Origin: Janibacter sp. DB-40
GTDB taxonomy: Bacteria; Actinomycetota; Actinomycetes; Actinomycetales; Dermatophilaceae
Assembly: GCF_029510815.1 (NCBI RefSeq)
Contig: NZ_CP120360.1
Coordinates: forward strand, 868,001-932,000
Reading direction: 5' to 3'
DNA: 64,000 nucleotides
Shown here: positions 41,619-50,017 of the stretch, piece by piece
Layout of the letters: each line of letters opens with the position of its first letter
Numbering within the stretch: position 1 is the stretch's first letter
Notes under the pieces: generated by a model
The model's database searches: none
The model's input: only the letters and a program-made list of their open reading frames with translations
What the model was told of the DNA's origin: nothing
Made by a program: the position numbers and the translations under genes

Positions 41619-43706
41619 ATGGCCGAGAGCACCGATTCCCCCACTCCTGCCGCCGAGGCGGCGCGTCCCGAGCGTGACCGCCCCTGGGTGATGCGCACCT
41701 ACGCCGGTCACTCCAGCGCCGCGGCGTCCAACGAGCTGTACCGCCGCAACCTGGCCAAGGGCCAGACCGGCCTCTCGGTCGCCTTCGACCTACCGACGCA
41801 GACCGGGTACGACCCCGACCACGTGCTCAGCCGTGGCGAGGTGGGCAAGGTCGGCGTGCCGATCAGCCACATCGGCGACATGCGCAAGCTCTTCGACCAG
41901 ATCCCGCTCGGCGAGATGAACACGTCGATGACGATCAACGCCGTCGCGATGTACCTGCTGGCGATGTACCAGGTCGCCGCGGAGGAGCAGGCCGAGGCCG
42001 CCGGCCAGGACCCGGCCGAGGTCGTCGCCAAGCTCGGCGGCACGACGCAGAACGACATCATCAAGGAGTACCTGAGCCGCGGGACGCACGTCTTCCCGCC
42101 CGGGCCCTCGATGCGCCTGATCACCGACATGGTCACCTACACCGTCGGCGAGATCCCCAAGTGGAACCCGATCAACATCTGCAGCTACCACCTGCAGGAG
42201 GCCGGCGCGACGCCCGTGCAGGAGGTCGCCTACGCGATGTCCACGGCGATCGCCGTCCTCGACGCCGTCCGCGACTCCGGCCGGGTGCCGGAGGAGGAGT
42301 TCGGCAGGGTCGTCGCCCGCATCTCCTTCTTCGTCAACGCAGGCGTGCGCTTCGTCGAGGAGATGTGCAAGATGCGCGCCTTCGTCCAGCTGTGGGACGA
42401 GATCACCCGGGAGCGTTACGGCGTCACCGAGGCCAAGCAGCGCCGATTCCGCTACGGCGTGCAGGTCAACAGTCTGGGTCTGACCGAGGCGCAGCCGGAG
42501 AACAACATCCAGCGCATCGTGCTCGAGATGCTCGCCGTCACCATGAGCAAGGACGCCCGCGCCCGCGCGGTGCAGCTCCCGGCGTGGAACGAGGCGCTCG
42601 GCCTGCCGCGTCCCTGGGACCAGCAGTGGGCGCTGCGCCTGCAGCAGGTCCTCGCCTTCGAGTCCGACCTGCTCGAGTACGACGACCTCTTCGCCGGCTC
42701 CCCGGTCGTGGAGAAGAAGGTCGCCGAGATCGTCGAGGGCGCCAAGGCCGAGATCGACCGCATCCAGGAGATGGGCGGCGCCGTCCCGGCCGTCGAGTCG
42801 GGCTACATGAAGTCCGCGCTCGTCGCCAGCCACGCGCTGCGGCGCCAGCGCATCGAGGCCGGCGAGGACATCGTCGTCGGGGTCAACAAGTTCGAGACGA
42901 CCGAGCCCAACCCGCTGACCGCCGACCTCGACACCGCGATCCAGACGGTCGACGAGGGCGTCGAGGAGGCCGCGGTCGAGGCCATCCGCACCTGGCGCTC
43001 CGAGCGCGACGCCGACCCGGAGCGCGGTCCGCGGGCCGCAGCCTCCCTCGAGCGCCTGCGCGAGGTCGCCGGGACCGACGAGAACCTCATGGAGGCCTCC
43101 CTCGAGTGCGCCCGTGCCGGCGTCACGGTCGGGGAGTGGGCCCAGGCGCTGCGCGAGGTCTTCGGTGAGTTCCGCGCCCCGACCGGTGTATCCGGCTCGG
43201 TCGGTGTGGCCGACGGCGGCTCCGAGGAGCTGCAGTCGGTGCGCGATCGTGTCACCCGCACGGAGGAGGAGCTCGGCGAGAAGCTGCGCGTCCTCGTCGG
43301 CAAGCCCGGGTTGGACGGTCACTCCAACGGCGCCGAGCAGATTGCGGTGCGGGCGCGTGACGCCGGCTTCGAGGTCATCTACCAGGGCATCCGGCTCACG
43401 CCCGACCAGATCGTCTCGGCGGCCGTCGCCGAGGACGTGCACCTCGTCGGTGTCTCGATCCTCTCCGGCTCGCACATGGAGCTCGTCCCGGACGTCCTCG
43501 AGGGGCTGAGGGCGCAGGGCGCCGGCGACATCCCGGTCATCGTCGGCGGCATCATCCCCGAGTCCGACGCCAAGCGTCTGCAGGAGATGGGCGTGGCCGC
43601 GGTCTTCACACCGAAGGACTTCGGCCTCAACGAGATCATGGGCCGCTTCGTCGACATCATCCGCGAGCAGCGCGGCCTGCCCGCGCACGAGACCGCCACG
43701 GCCTGA
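41619..43706 (+). CDS. ecm: Ethylmalonyl-CoA mutase (MeaA/Ecm type)
   Basis: This 695-residue B12-dependent mutase converts (2R)-ethylmalonyl-CoA to methylsuccinyl-CoA in the ethylmalonyl-CoA pathway. The acyl-CoA-binding barrel contains VAFDLPTQTGYDPDH, MNTSMTINA, LSRGTHVFPPGPSMRL and RRFRYGVQVNSLGLTEAQPENN. The C-terminal B12 domain has the cobalt-ligand motif GLDGHSNGAEQIA (about 563-575). The closest match I recall is streptomycete MeaA, not methylmalonyl-CoA mutase MutB. ccr, an epimerase and a MeaB GTPase nearby support this. Substrate choice still needs biochemical proof. Confidence 0.88.
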   Translation: MAESTDSPTPAAEAARPERDRPWVMRTYAGHSSAAASNELYRRNLAKGQTGLSVAFDLPTQTGYDPDHVLSRGEVGKVGVPISHIGDMRKLFDQIPLGEMNTSMTINAVAMYLLAMYQVAAEEQAEAAGQDPAEVVAKLGGTTQNDIIKEYLSRGTHVFPPGPSMRLITDMVTYTVGEIPKWNPINICSYHLQEAGATPVQEVAYAMSTAIAVLDAVRDSGRVPEEEFGRVVARISFFVNAGVRFVEEMCKMRAFVQLWDEITRERYGVTEAKQRRFRYGVQVNSLGLTEAQPENNIQRIVLEMLAVTMSKDARARAVQLPAWNEALGLPRPWDQQWALRLQQVLAFESDLLEYDDLFAGSPVVEKKVAEIVEGAKAEIDRIQEMGGAVPAVESGYMKSALVASHALRRQRIEAGEDIVVGVNKFETTEPNPLTADLDTAIQTVDEGVEEAAVEAIRTWRSERDADPERGPRAAASLERLREVAGTDENLMEASLECARAGVTVGEWAQALREVFGEFRAPTGVSGSVGVADGGSEELQSVRDRVTRTEEELGEKLRVLVGKPGLDGHSNGAEQIAVRARDAGFEVIYQGIRLTPDQIVSAAVAEDVHLVGVSILSGSHMELVPDVLEGLRAQGAGDIPVIVGGIIPESDAKRLQEMGVAAVFTPKDFGLNEIMGRFVDIIREQRGLPAHETATA

Positions 43707-43754
43707 CCCCCCGGTGGTTGAGGTGTGAGTTCGCGCAGCACGCTTCTCCACGTT

Positions 43755-43789
43755 CCCTGAGGAGCTTGCGCAGCAAGCGTCTCGAAGGG
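43755..43789. repeat. Intergenic palindromic repeat (CCCTGAGGAG...TCTCGAAGGG)
   Basis: CCCTGAGGAG and TCTCGAAGGG flank the hairpin GCTTGC-GCA-GCAAGC. I recall this CCCTGAGG...CTCGAAGGG layout as a dispersed intergenic repeat in other actinobacteria. A looser relative lies at 45615-45741. Confidence 0.6.
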
Positions 43790-43803
43790 ATGGCTCGCCC
43801 CCA

Positions 43804-43809
43804 TACAGT
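43804..43809 (+). promoter_or_regulatory. Putative -10 box (TACAGT) for the 43816 gene
   Basis: TACAGT ends six bases before GTG 43816, leaderless spacing. This favours GTG 43816 over ATG 43822 as start. Confidence 0.45.
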
Positions 43810-43815
43810 GGCCGG

Positions 43816-44139
43816 GTGACCATGCACTGTCCGGCGACGCTTCTGCTCACCGCCACCCCGGAGGGCGAAGGGGGCGTGCCCGCCCTCGTCGAGCGGCTCG
43901 TCGGCGAGTCGGTGCTGGCCGTCGTCACCCCTCCGGGCGATGCCCGGGGTGCGGCGGTGGCCGCGGCACTGGACGTGCCGCTGGAGCAGGAGCCGGGCCT
44001 CGAGCTGGGCGAGCCCCCATCGGCCCTGCTCGCGGAGATCGCCGACCTGCACCGGGGCGAGACGGTGCTCGTGCTGAGCGGCGAGACCACGGACGCGGCA
44101 GCCGCCATCAGGCGGATCGAGCTGGGCGAGGCCTACTAG
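43816..44139 (+). CDS. Hypothetical protein, 107 residues
   Basis: This is a small soluble acidic protein. It opens with a hydrophobic strand (ATLLLTATPEGEGG) and has Val/Ala/Leu-rich segments (SVLAVVTPPG, ETVLVLSGETTDAAAAI) suggesting an alpha/beta fold. The pattern is faintly like a phosphohydrolase or phosphoglycerate-mutase half, but no catalytic motif is intact, so I make no assignment. Codon use matches the neighbours. It is convergent with the SPFH gene, only four bases apart. Confidence 0.65.
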   Translation: MTMHCPATLLLTATPEGEGGVPALVERLVGESVLAVVTPPGDARGAAVAAALDVPLEQEPGLELGEPPSALLAEIADLHRGETVLVLSGETTDAAAAIRRIELGEAY

Positions 44140-44143
44140 GCGC

Positions 44144-45160
44144 TCACTCCCAGTCGTCGCGCTCGTGGCTGACCGGACGCGGGTGGTCGCCCTCGGCGTG
44201 CACCTCGTGCCCGTCGTCGGACCACGCGCCGTGTGCCATCGGCGGGCCGCCTGCCGCCGGCACTCCTGCTGCTGATCCAGATGCCGTCGGACCACCCGCC
44301 GGTGAGGCGCCACCCGCTGCCGGTGAGGCGGTGCCCGCCGCCGGTGAGGCGGTGCTCGTGGCCGGGGCGGCCCCCTTCGGCGTGCTGGACTGGGCGCCCA
44401 TCCCCACGGCCGCCGCGTCGAAGAGGCGCAACAGCTCCATCGGCAGCGGGAAGACGACCGTCGAGTTCTGCTCCGCGCCCAGCTCGAGCATCGAGGAGAG
44501 CGTGCGCAGGTGCATCGCGGCCGGGTGCGCCTCCATGACCTCCGCTGCCTTGGCGAGGTTCTCGGCGGCCTCCTGCTCACCGATGGCGTGGATGACCTTC
44601 GCGCGGCGGTCGCGCTCGGACTCCGCCTGGCGGGCCATGGCGCGGCGCATGCTCTCGGGGAGCAGCACGTCCTTGACCTCGACGATCGTGACCTTGATGC
44701 CCCACGGGTTGGTCACCTCGTCGATGATCTGCTGGAGCTTGGCGTTGATCTCCTCGCGCTTGGTCAGCAGGTCGTCGAGGCTGGTCTGGCCGATGATGCT
44801 GCGCAGCGTCGTCTGGGCCACCTGCTGCGTACCGACCTGGTAGTTCTCGATGGCGAGCACCGCGCGGACAGGGTCCACGACGTTGTAGTAGGTCACCGCG
44901 TTGACCTGGACGGTGACGTTGTCCTTGGTGATCAGGTCCTGCGGGGGCACGTCGTAGGTGTGCGTGCGCAGGTCGATCTTGCGCACCTTGTCCACGATGG
45001 GCGCGACGATGATCACGCCCGGCCCCTTGGCGTCCTGGATGCGCCCGAGGCGGAAGACCACCGCGCGCTCGTACTCGGGGATGATCCTCACCGCACGGGT
45101 GACGACGTAGCCCACGGCCAGTGCCGCGATGACCAGACCGATCAGGGTGGTGTCGATCAT
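44144..45160 (-). CDS. SPFH/band-7 slipin protein
   Basis: This 338-residue membrane-scaffold protein has an N-terminal helix (about 5-25), a band-7 domain (EYERAVVFRLGRIQDAKGPGVIIVAP, then the NPWGIKVTIVEVKDVLLP segment near 155-172), a coiled-coil Ala/Glu region (about 175-215) and a low-complexity Pro/Ala/Gly tail (about 255-310). Slipins organise membrane microdomains and usually pair with NfeD. The upstream NfeD-like gene overlaps by four bases (ATGA), so they form an operon. Confidence 0.92.
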   Translation of the reverse strand: MIDTTLIGLVIAALAVGYVVTRAVRIIPEYERAVVFRLGRIQDAKGPGVIIVAPIVDKVRKIDLRTHTYDVPPQDLITKDNVTVQVNAVTYYNVVDPVRAVLAIENYQVGTQQVAQTTLRSIIGQTSLDDLLTKREEINAKLQQIIDEVTNPWGIKVTIVEVKDVLLPESMRRAMARQAESERDRRAKVIHAIGEQEAAENLAKAAEVMEAHPAAMHLRTLSSMLELGAEQNSTVVFPLPMELLRLFDAAAVGMGAQSSTPKGAAPATSTASPAAGTASPAAGGASPAGGPTASGSAAGVPAAGGPPMAHGAWSDDGHEVHAEGDHPRPVSHERDDWE

Positions 45161-45567
45161 GACTCCTCCTTGCCTTGCGGTGACTCGAGGGGTTCGACGA
45201 GCAGCTCCAGGCGGTCCACGGCCGTGATCCGCACGTCCTCGCCGGCGCGGAGGGGGACCTCGCTGCGCACCGACCACCAGCTGCCCTCGACGAAGACCTG
45301 CCCGTGGGCGCCCTCCGCCGTGCGCAGGGTGACGACCTGGCCGGGGAAGAGATCGACCCCGGTGCTGCTCGAGGGGGAGCGTCCGTAGCGGCGCCACAGC
45401 AGCACGGTCAGCACCAGGCCGACGGCTACCACGACGAACAGCGGCACGACCAGACCCCAGAGCAGTCCCCAGCCGATGCCGAGCTCGTCGGCCACCCAGG
45501 ACACCACGTCGCCGGGGTCGGGGTCCGGTGCGGGCGAAGGGAGGTGGCTCGGCTGTGTGGTTGCCAT
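45157..45567 (-). CDS. NfeD-like protein (short form)
   Basis: This 136-residue protein has one membrane helix (about 33-57) and a C-terminal OB-fold NfeD domain (about 70-130) with GQVVTLRTAEG, GQVFVEGSWWSVRSE and ITAVDRLELLVEP. It is the partner of the SPFH protein encoded just downstream. The short form lacks the protease domain of full-length NfeD. Confidence 0.88.
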   Translation of the reverse strand: MATTQPSHLPSPAPDPDPGDVVSWVADELGIGWGLLWGLVVPLFVVVAVGLVLTVLLWRRYGRSPSSSTGVDLFPGQVVTLRTAEGAHGQVFVEGSWWSVRSEVPLRAGEDVRITAVDRLELLVEPLESPQGKEES

Positions 45568-45614
45568 GCCTGCCTCCTCCCTCGGCTGCTTGTGACCAGC
45601 CTAGTGCGCAGGAA

Positions 45615-45741
45615 GGCTTCGAGGCTCAGGCCGAAGGCGGCCTTCGCGCCTCAGCCACCGGTGGCCGGGGCCGGGCGGCGACCTTCGCACGCCGAGCCCG
45701 CTGGCTGAGGTGTGAGGAGCTCTGCGACGAGCCTCGAAGCC
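45615..45741. repeat. Intergenic inverted repeat between nucS and nfeD
   Basis: GGCTTCGAGGCTC (45615-45627) returns inverted as GAGCCTCGAAGCC (45729-45741), enclosing a second hairpin around GGCCGAAGGCGGCCTTCG. It lies after nucS and before nfeD on the minus strand and may end nucS transcription. Confidence 0.6.
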
Positions 45742-45749
45742 AAGCGGGA

Positions 45750-46445
45750 TCAGAAGAGGCGGTGCATGCTCGTGTCGATGCCCTTGAGCTCGTCGTAGTC
45801 GAGGGTCACGCAGCGGATGCCGCGGTCCTCGGCGAGCGTGCGCGCCTGGGGCTTGATCACCTGCGCGGCGAAGACCCCGGTGACCGGTCGCAGCTGCGGG
45901 TCGCGGTTCATCAGCTCGAGGTAGCGGGTGAGCTGCTCGACGCCGTCGATCTCGCCGCGGCGCTTGATCTCGACGGCGACGGAGACCCCCTTCGCGTCCT
46001 TGGCGAGGATGTCCACGGGACCGATCGCCGTCATGTACTCCCGACGCACGAGGGTGTAGCCGTCCCCGAGGGTGCCGATGTGCTCGGCGAGCAGCTTCTG
46101 CAGGTGGGCCTCGACGCCGTCCTTGACCAGCCCCGGGTCGACGCCGAGCTCGTGGGAGGAGTCGTGGTGGATCTCGTGCAGGCGCACCCGCAGCCGGTCC
46201 TCGGTCTTGGCGTGCTGGACGTTCCACACGGCGACCACACCCTCGGCGGTCTCGGTCTCGTCCGGCTCCACCTCGGCCATGGCGCACGGGGGAGCCATCC
46301 AGTTCAGCGGCTTGTAGGAGCCACCGTCGCTGTGGATGAGCACCGAGCCGTCGGCCTTGACCATGAGCAGCCGGGTCGCCAGGGGGAGGTGGGCGTTCAG
46401 CCGGCCCTCGTACTCGACACTGCAGTTCGCAATCACCACTCGCAC
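45750..46445 (-). CDS. nucS: Endonuclease NucS (EndoMS, mismatch-specific)
   Basis: This 231-residue nuclease starts the non-canonical, MutS/MutL-independent mismatch repair of actinobacteria. The N-terminal DNA-binding domain has [11 protein letters not shown], and the C-terminal RecB-like PD-(D/E)XK domain has GPVDILAKD and [28 protein letters not shown]. The final MHRLF residues could serve the sliding-clamp contact. GTG 46445 is chosen because a TAGGGT -10 box lies seven bases upstream and the mycobacterial protein starts at about the same place. Confidence 0.95.
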   Translation of the reverse strand: MRVVIANCSVEYEGRLNAHLPLATRLLMVKADGSVLIHSDGGSYKPLNWMAPPCAMAEVEPDETETAEGVVAVWNVQHAKTEDRLRVRLHEIHHDSSHELGVDPGLVKDGVEAHLQKLLAEHIGTLGDGYTLVRREYMTAIGPVDILAKDAKGVSVAVEIKRRGEIDGVEQLTRYLELMNRDPQLRPVTGVFAAQVIKPQARTLAEDRGIRCVTLDYDELKGIDTSMHRLF

Positions 46446-46452
46446 GAGCCAG

Positions 46453-46458
46453 ACCCTA
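46453..46458 (-). promoter_or_regulatory. Putative -10 box (TAGGGT) for nucS
   Basis: Read on the minus strand, TAGGGT is followed by seven bases and then the GTG start, again leaderless spacing. Confidence 0.5.
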
Positions 46459-46609
46459 CGGCTCCGGCGGGCCGCGCCCAAGCGGGTCGGGTCGGCCGTG
46501 CCCGGCAGGGTCGGCCGGTGGGCCCCGGCGGTATCGCGCGGATCACCTGTGCCCACTGTCACGCCGTCGGGCACTACCACGGGGTAGGTCCGGCTGGAAC
46601 ACTCCAGAC

Positions 46610-47818
46610 ATGTCTGAATCGCGCTCTCTCGCCGACGCCCTCGTCTTTCCGTACCTGAACCATGCCGCCACGATGTTCGAGGAGAAGTACGCCTCCCGCG
46701 AGGACCTCGACAACGGCATGCGCTTCGGCTGCGGCCTGCCCAGGGGCCCGCTGACCGTCATCGACGAGCTCGGTCTGGAGACCGTGCGCGACGCGCTCGC
46801 CGCGCGCTTCGCCGAGAGCGGTGACCCGCGCCACCGGCCGAGCGAGGTCCTCGAGCGGCTCATCGCCGACGGCCGCACCGGCAAGGCGGCCGGCCGGGGC
46901 TTCTTCACCTACGAGGACGGCGAGGTCGTCGCCGACGACCTGACCCCCTCCACGGGCGGGGCGGGCGCGGCCCGGGAGATCACCACCGTCGGCGTCGTCG
47001 GCTCCGGGACGATGGCCACCGGCATGATCGAGGTCTTCGCGACCTGCGGCTTCCCCGTCACCTATGTCGCGCGCAGCCAGGAGAAGGTCGACGCGGTCGC
47101 CGCGAAGATCGCCAAGAACCTCACCCGCAAGGTCGACAAGGGCCGCATGGAGCAGGCCGACGTCGACGCGGTCCTCGCCCGCCTCACCGGCTCCCTCGAG
47201 CGCGAGTCCCTCGCCGACGTCGACATCGTCATCGAGGCGATCGCCGAGGAGATCGGCGTCAAGAACCAGCTCTTCGTCGACCTGGACCGCATCTGCAAGG
47301 ACGGTGCCGTGCTCGCCACGACGACCTCCTCGCTGTCCATCGCCGACCTGGCCGCGCAGACGACGCGCCCGCAGGACGTCGTCGGCATGCACTTCTTCAA
47401 CCCCGCGCCGGTCATGAAGCTCGTCGAGGTCATCGACCAGGAGCACACCGGACAGGACGTCCTCGACACGGTCGTCGAGCTGTGCAAGCACATCCGCAAG
47501 GTCCCGGTCCGCTGCTCCGACCGCGCCGGCTTCATCGTCAACGCCCTGCTCTTCCCCTACCTCAACGACGCCATCAAGGCGCACGAGGACGGGGCGGGCC
47601 TGGACGAGATCGACACCGCGATCACCGAGGGCTACCGCTACCCGATGGGTCCCTTCGCGCTGCTGGACGTCGTCGGCAACGACGTCGCCCTCGCGATCGA
47701 GGAGGAGCTGCTCGCCGAGTTCGGGCACGAGAGCCTCGCCCCGGCGCCGCTGCTGCGCGACCTCGTCGCCGCCGGCAAGCTCGGCCGCAAGACCGGTGAG
47801 GGCTTCCGCACCTACTGA
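46610..47818 (+). CDS. 3-hydroxyacyl-CoA dehydrogenase with an extra N-terminal C-type domain
   Basis: This 402-residue enzyme likely acts as 3-hydroxybutyryl-CoA dehydrogenase. The NAD-binding domain (about 120-295) has [13 protein letters not shown] and [15 protein letters not shown], and a C-terminal 3HCDH_C domain (about 296-402) follows. Oddly, residues 8-103 form a second copy of that C-terminal domain: LVFPYLNHA...GRGFFTY parallels LLFPYLNDA...GEGFRTY. The order is thus C-N-C. It may be a shortened form of longer double-domain actinobacterial enzymes. It lies in the acyl-CoA block with ccr and a thiolase. Confidence 0.9.
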   Translation: MSESRSLADALVFPYLNHAATMFEEKYASREDLDNGMRFGCGLPRGPLTVIDELGLETVRDALAARFAESGDPRHRPSEVLERLIADGRTGKAAGRGFFTYEDGEVVADDLTPSTGGAGAAREITTVGVVGSGTMATGMIEVFATCGFPVTYVARSQEKVDAVAAKIAKNLTRKVDKGRMEQADVDAVLARLTGSLERESLADVDIVIEAIAEEIGVKNQLFVDLDRICKDGAVLATTTSSLSIADLAAQTTRPQDVVGMHFFNPAPVMKLVEVIDQEHTGQDVLDTVVELCKHIRKVPVRCSDRAGFIVNALLFPYLNDAIKAHEDGAGLDEIDTAITEGYRYPMGPFALLDVVGNDVALAIEEELLAEFGHESLAPAPLLRDLVAAGKLGRKTGEGFRTY

Positions 47819-47837
47819 GCCGTACCCCTTCGGGTGC

Positions 47838-47942
47838 GAGGAACGGCACGAGTCGGCGCTTGCCGAAGTCCCGTCGTCGGTCTGTCGGTGAGGGTCGTCC
47901 ATCGGACTTCGGCTTGAGGCGCGCCGACCCGTGCCGTTCCTC
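47838..47942. repeat. Long imperfect inverted repeat A (about 105 bases)
   Basis: GAGGAACGGCACG at 47838 returns inverted at the right end (CGTGCCGTTCCTC, to 47942). Pairing continues through GTCGGCGC and CCGAAGTCC blocks with small bulges, leaving a loop of about 30 bases. It fills most of the gap after the 3-hydroxyacyl-CoA dehydrogenase gene. Confidence 0.8.
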
Positions 47943-47984
47943 TTCCCCTGCGCCGTGCGGCAACCGGTTTGGGAGGATGGCGTC

Positions 47985-48272
47985 ATGCCACGCTCCAACC
48001 GCCGTCGACGGGACGCCCACCGTCCGCTCGCCCTGGGTGCCATGGGCTCGCAGACGACGCAGTCGTGGATGGGGCGCTCCTGGGTGGTGCGCCAGCTGAG
48101 CGGCCACAGCTCGACCCGCAGCTACACCTGCCCGGGCTGTACCCACGAGATCGCGCCCGGCACGCCGCACGTCGTCGTCTGGCCGGACGACGGCCTGGGC
48201 GGCGTCGACGACCGCCGCCACTGGCACGGCAAGTGCTGGAAGGCCCGCGACCACGGCCGCTACGGCCGCTGA
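47985..48272 (+). CDS. Conserved actinobacterial zinc-ribbon-like protein, 95 residues
   Basis: This small basic protein has SYTCPGCTHEIAPGTPHVVVWP and RRHWHGKCWKARDHG, giving a CxxC...H...HxxxC pattern that could bind zinc. I recall similar short proteins in many actinobacteria (sometimes labelled ATP/GTP-binding, without proof). ATG 47985 has GGAGG eight bases upstream. It stands alone between inverted repeats A and B. Confidence 0.78.
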   Translation: MPRSNRRRRDAHRPLALGAMGSQTTQSWMGRSWVVRQLSGHSSTRSYTCPGCTHEIAPGTPHVVVWPDDGLGGVDDRRHWHGKCWKARDHGRYGR

Positions 48273-48317
48273 GTGCCCCTCCCACCGCTCCCGGAAGCGA
48301 CCGACGCTGAGGTTACT

Positions 48318-48417
48318 CGCGGGTACGACGATCACTTGACGCGGCTGGGTGACGGTCGAGCCCGGGATCTTGGGGTTCTCGCGCGGCCCGTCGTCGCGAG
48401 TGCCCGTCGTACCCGCG
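48318..48417. repeat. Long imperfect inverted repeat B (about 100 bases)
   Basis: CGCGGGTACGACG (48318-48330) returns inverted as CGTCGTACCCGCG (48405-48417). Further pairing includes CACT/AGTG and weaker inner matches. It has the same architecture as repeats A and C but unrelated arm sequence, and lies 32 bases before the ccr terminator. Confidence 0.75.
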
Positions 48418-48448
48418 CGTCACAAGAGCGCAGCAGTTCTCCGGGCCG

Positions 48449-48496
48449 CACGACGAAGGGGGCCGCACCGGTGACCGGTGCGACCCCCTTCGCGTG
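48449..48496. terminator. Terminator hairpin downstream of ccr
   Basis: The arm CGAAGGGGGCCGCACCGGT pairs with ACCGGTGCGACCCCCTTCG (one G-T-type mismatch) around a single base. It lies 11 bases beyond the ccr stop on the minus strand. It is again built on CGAAGGGGG. Confidence 0.8.
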
Positions 48497-48507
48497 GGTG
48501 GAGCGGG

Positions 48508-49854
48508 TCAGGCGTCCTGGAAGCGGTTGATCTGCTTCTCGAACTGCGCGCGCTTGTCCGGGTTGGAGACACCCAGGCCGGCCTCGGGGGCGAGGGTGAG
48601 CACGCCGACCTTGCCCTGGTGCTTGTTGTGGTGCACGTCGAGCGTGGCCTGGCCGACCTCGTCGAGGGAGTAGGTCCGGCTGAGCGTGGGGTGGATCAGG
48701 CCGCGGCTGATCAGCGCGTTGGCCTCCCAGGACTCGCGGTAGTTGGCGAAGTGGCTGGAGATGATGCTCTTGAGGTTCATCCACAGGTAGCGGTTGTCGT
48801 ACTCGTGCATGTAGCCCGAGGTCGAGGCGCAGGTGACGATCTTGCCGCCCTTGCGCGCGACGTAGACCGAGGCGCCGAAGGTCTCGCGGCCCGGGTGCTC
48901 GAAGACGATGTCCACGTCGTGACCGCCGGTGAGCTCGCGGATCCGCTTGCCGAGGCGCTTCCACTCCTTGGGGTTCTGCTTGGTGCCGTCCTCGTTCCAG
49001 AACTGGTAGCCCTCGGCACGACGGTCGATGATCAGCTCGGCACCCATGGCGCGGCAGATCTCGGCCTTCTCGGGGGAGGAGACGACGCAGATCGGCTCGG
49101 CGCCGGCGGCCAGCGCCATCTGCACGGCGTAGGAGCCCAGGCCACCGGAGGCGCCCCAGATGAGCACGCGGTCACCGAGCTTGAGCGCGGCGCCGTTCTT
49201 GGAGATCAGCTGGCGGTAGGCGGTGGAGTTGACCAGGCCGGGGGAGGCGGACTCCTCCCAGGTGAGGTGGTCGGCCTTGGGCATCAGCTGGTTGGCCTTG
49301 ACGATGGCCAGCTCGGCGAGGCCGCCGAAGTTGGTCTCGAAGCCCCAGATGCGCTGCTGCGGGTCCATCATCGTGTCGTCGTGGCCGTCTGCGTCCTCGA
49401 GCTCGACGGACAGGCAGTGCGCGACGACCTCCTGGCCGGGCTTCCACTTGGAGACGTGGCCACCGGTGCGCAGCACAACGCCGGAGAGGTCGGAGCCGAC
49501 GATGTGGTACGGCAGGTCGTGGCGCTTGGAGTACTTGTTCAGCTTCCCGTAGCGCTCGAGGAAGGAGAAGGTCGAGACCGGCTCGAAGATCGAGGTCCAC
49601 ACGGTGTTGAAGTTGATCGCGCTGGCCATGACGGCGACGAGCGCCTCGTCGGGGGCGAGCTCGGGGATCTCGACGTCGTCGATGTGCAGCGACTTGCGCG
49701 GGTCCTTGTCGCGGGTGGCCAGCCCCTCGAACATGTCGACGTCGGCCTTGTGGACGGTCGCGGCCCGGTAGGTCTGCGGGAGGGGGAGGTTCGCGTAGGT
49801 CTCCTCGCTGCGGTCACCGGAGAGGATCGCGTCGCGGATCTGGTCGATTGCCAT
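48508..49854 (-). CDS. ccr: Crotonyl-CoA carboxylase/reductase
   Basis: This 448-residue NADPH-dependent enzyme reductively carboxylates crotonyl-CoA to ethylmalonyl-CoA, the key step of the ethylmalonyl-CoA pathway. The MDR fold is seen in IVGSDLSGVVLRTGG and the nucleotide-binding IWGASGGLGSYAVQMA. CO2-pocket residues known from the Kitasatospora enzyme have counterparts: N81 in AINFNTV, F172-E173 in WGFETN and H368 in SSHFANY. That separates it from plain reductases. ATG 49854 fits the usual length. It is convergent with the small gene at 47985. Confidence 0.96.
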   Translation of the reverse strand: MAIDQIRDAILSGDRSEETYANLPLPQTYRAATVHKADVDMFEGLATRDKDPRKSLHIDDVEIPELAPDEALVAVMASAINFNTVWTSIFEPVSTFSFLERYGKLNKYSKRHDLPYHIVGSDLSGVVLRTGGHVSKWKPGQEVVAHCLSVELEDADGHDDTMMDPQQRIWGFETNFGGLAELAIVKANQLMPKADHLTWEESASPGLVNSTAYRQLISKNGAALKLGDRVLIWGASGGLGSYAVQMALAAGAEPICVVSSPEKAEICRAMGAELIIDRRAEGYQFWNEDGTKQNPKEWKRLGKRIRELTGGHDVDIVFEHPGRETFGASVYVARKGGKIVTCASTSGYMHEYDNRYLWMNLKSIISSHFANYRESWEANALISRGLIHPTLSRTYSLDEVGQATLDVHHNKHQGKVGVLTLAPEAGLGVSNPDKRAQFEKQINRFQDA

Positions 49855-50017
49855 GTGGGTGGGCTCCTCGGCCTCGTGGGGTCGGTCGGTCTGCTGCCGC
49901 CGGGGCGACAGTCGCTGCGTGCAACTTAAGGGGGTCATGGCGCCGGTGGGACGGTGTCATGACTGACTTCACACGGCGGTGGGTGGCGTGGGGCCACACC
50001 CCGGGCGAAGGGGGGAG

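Noticed and set aside
41619..43706. Methylmalonyl-CoA mutase large subunit (MutB)
   Set aside because: Length, N-terminus and sequence fit the MeaA/Ecm group better, no small subunit gene is adjacent, and ccr lies nearby.
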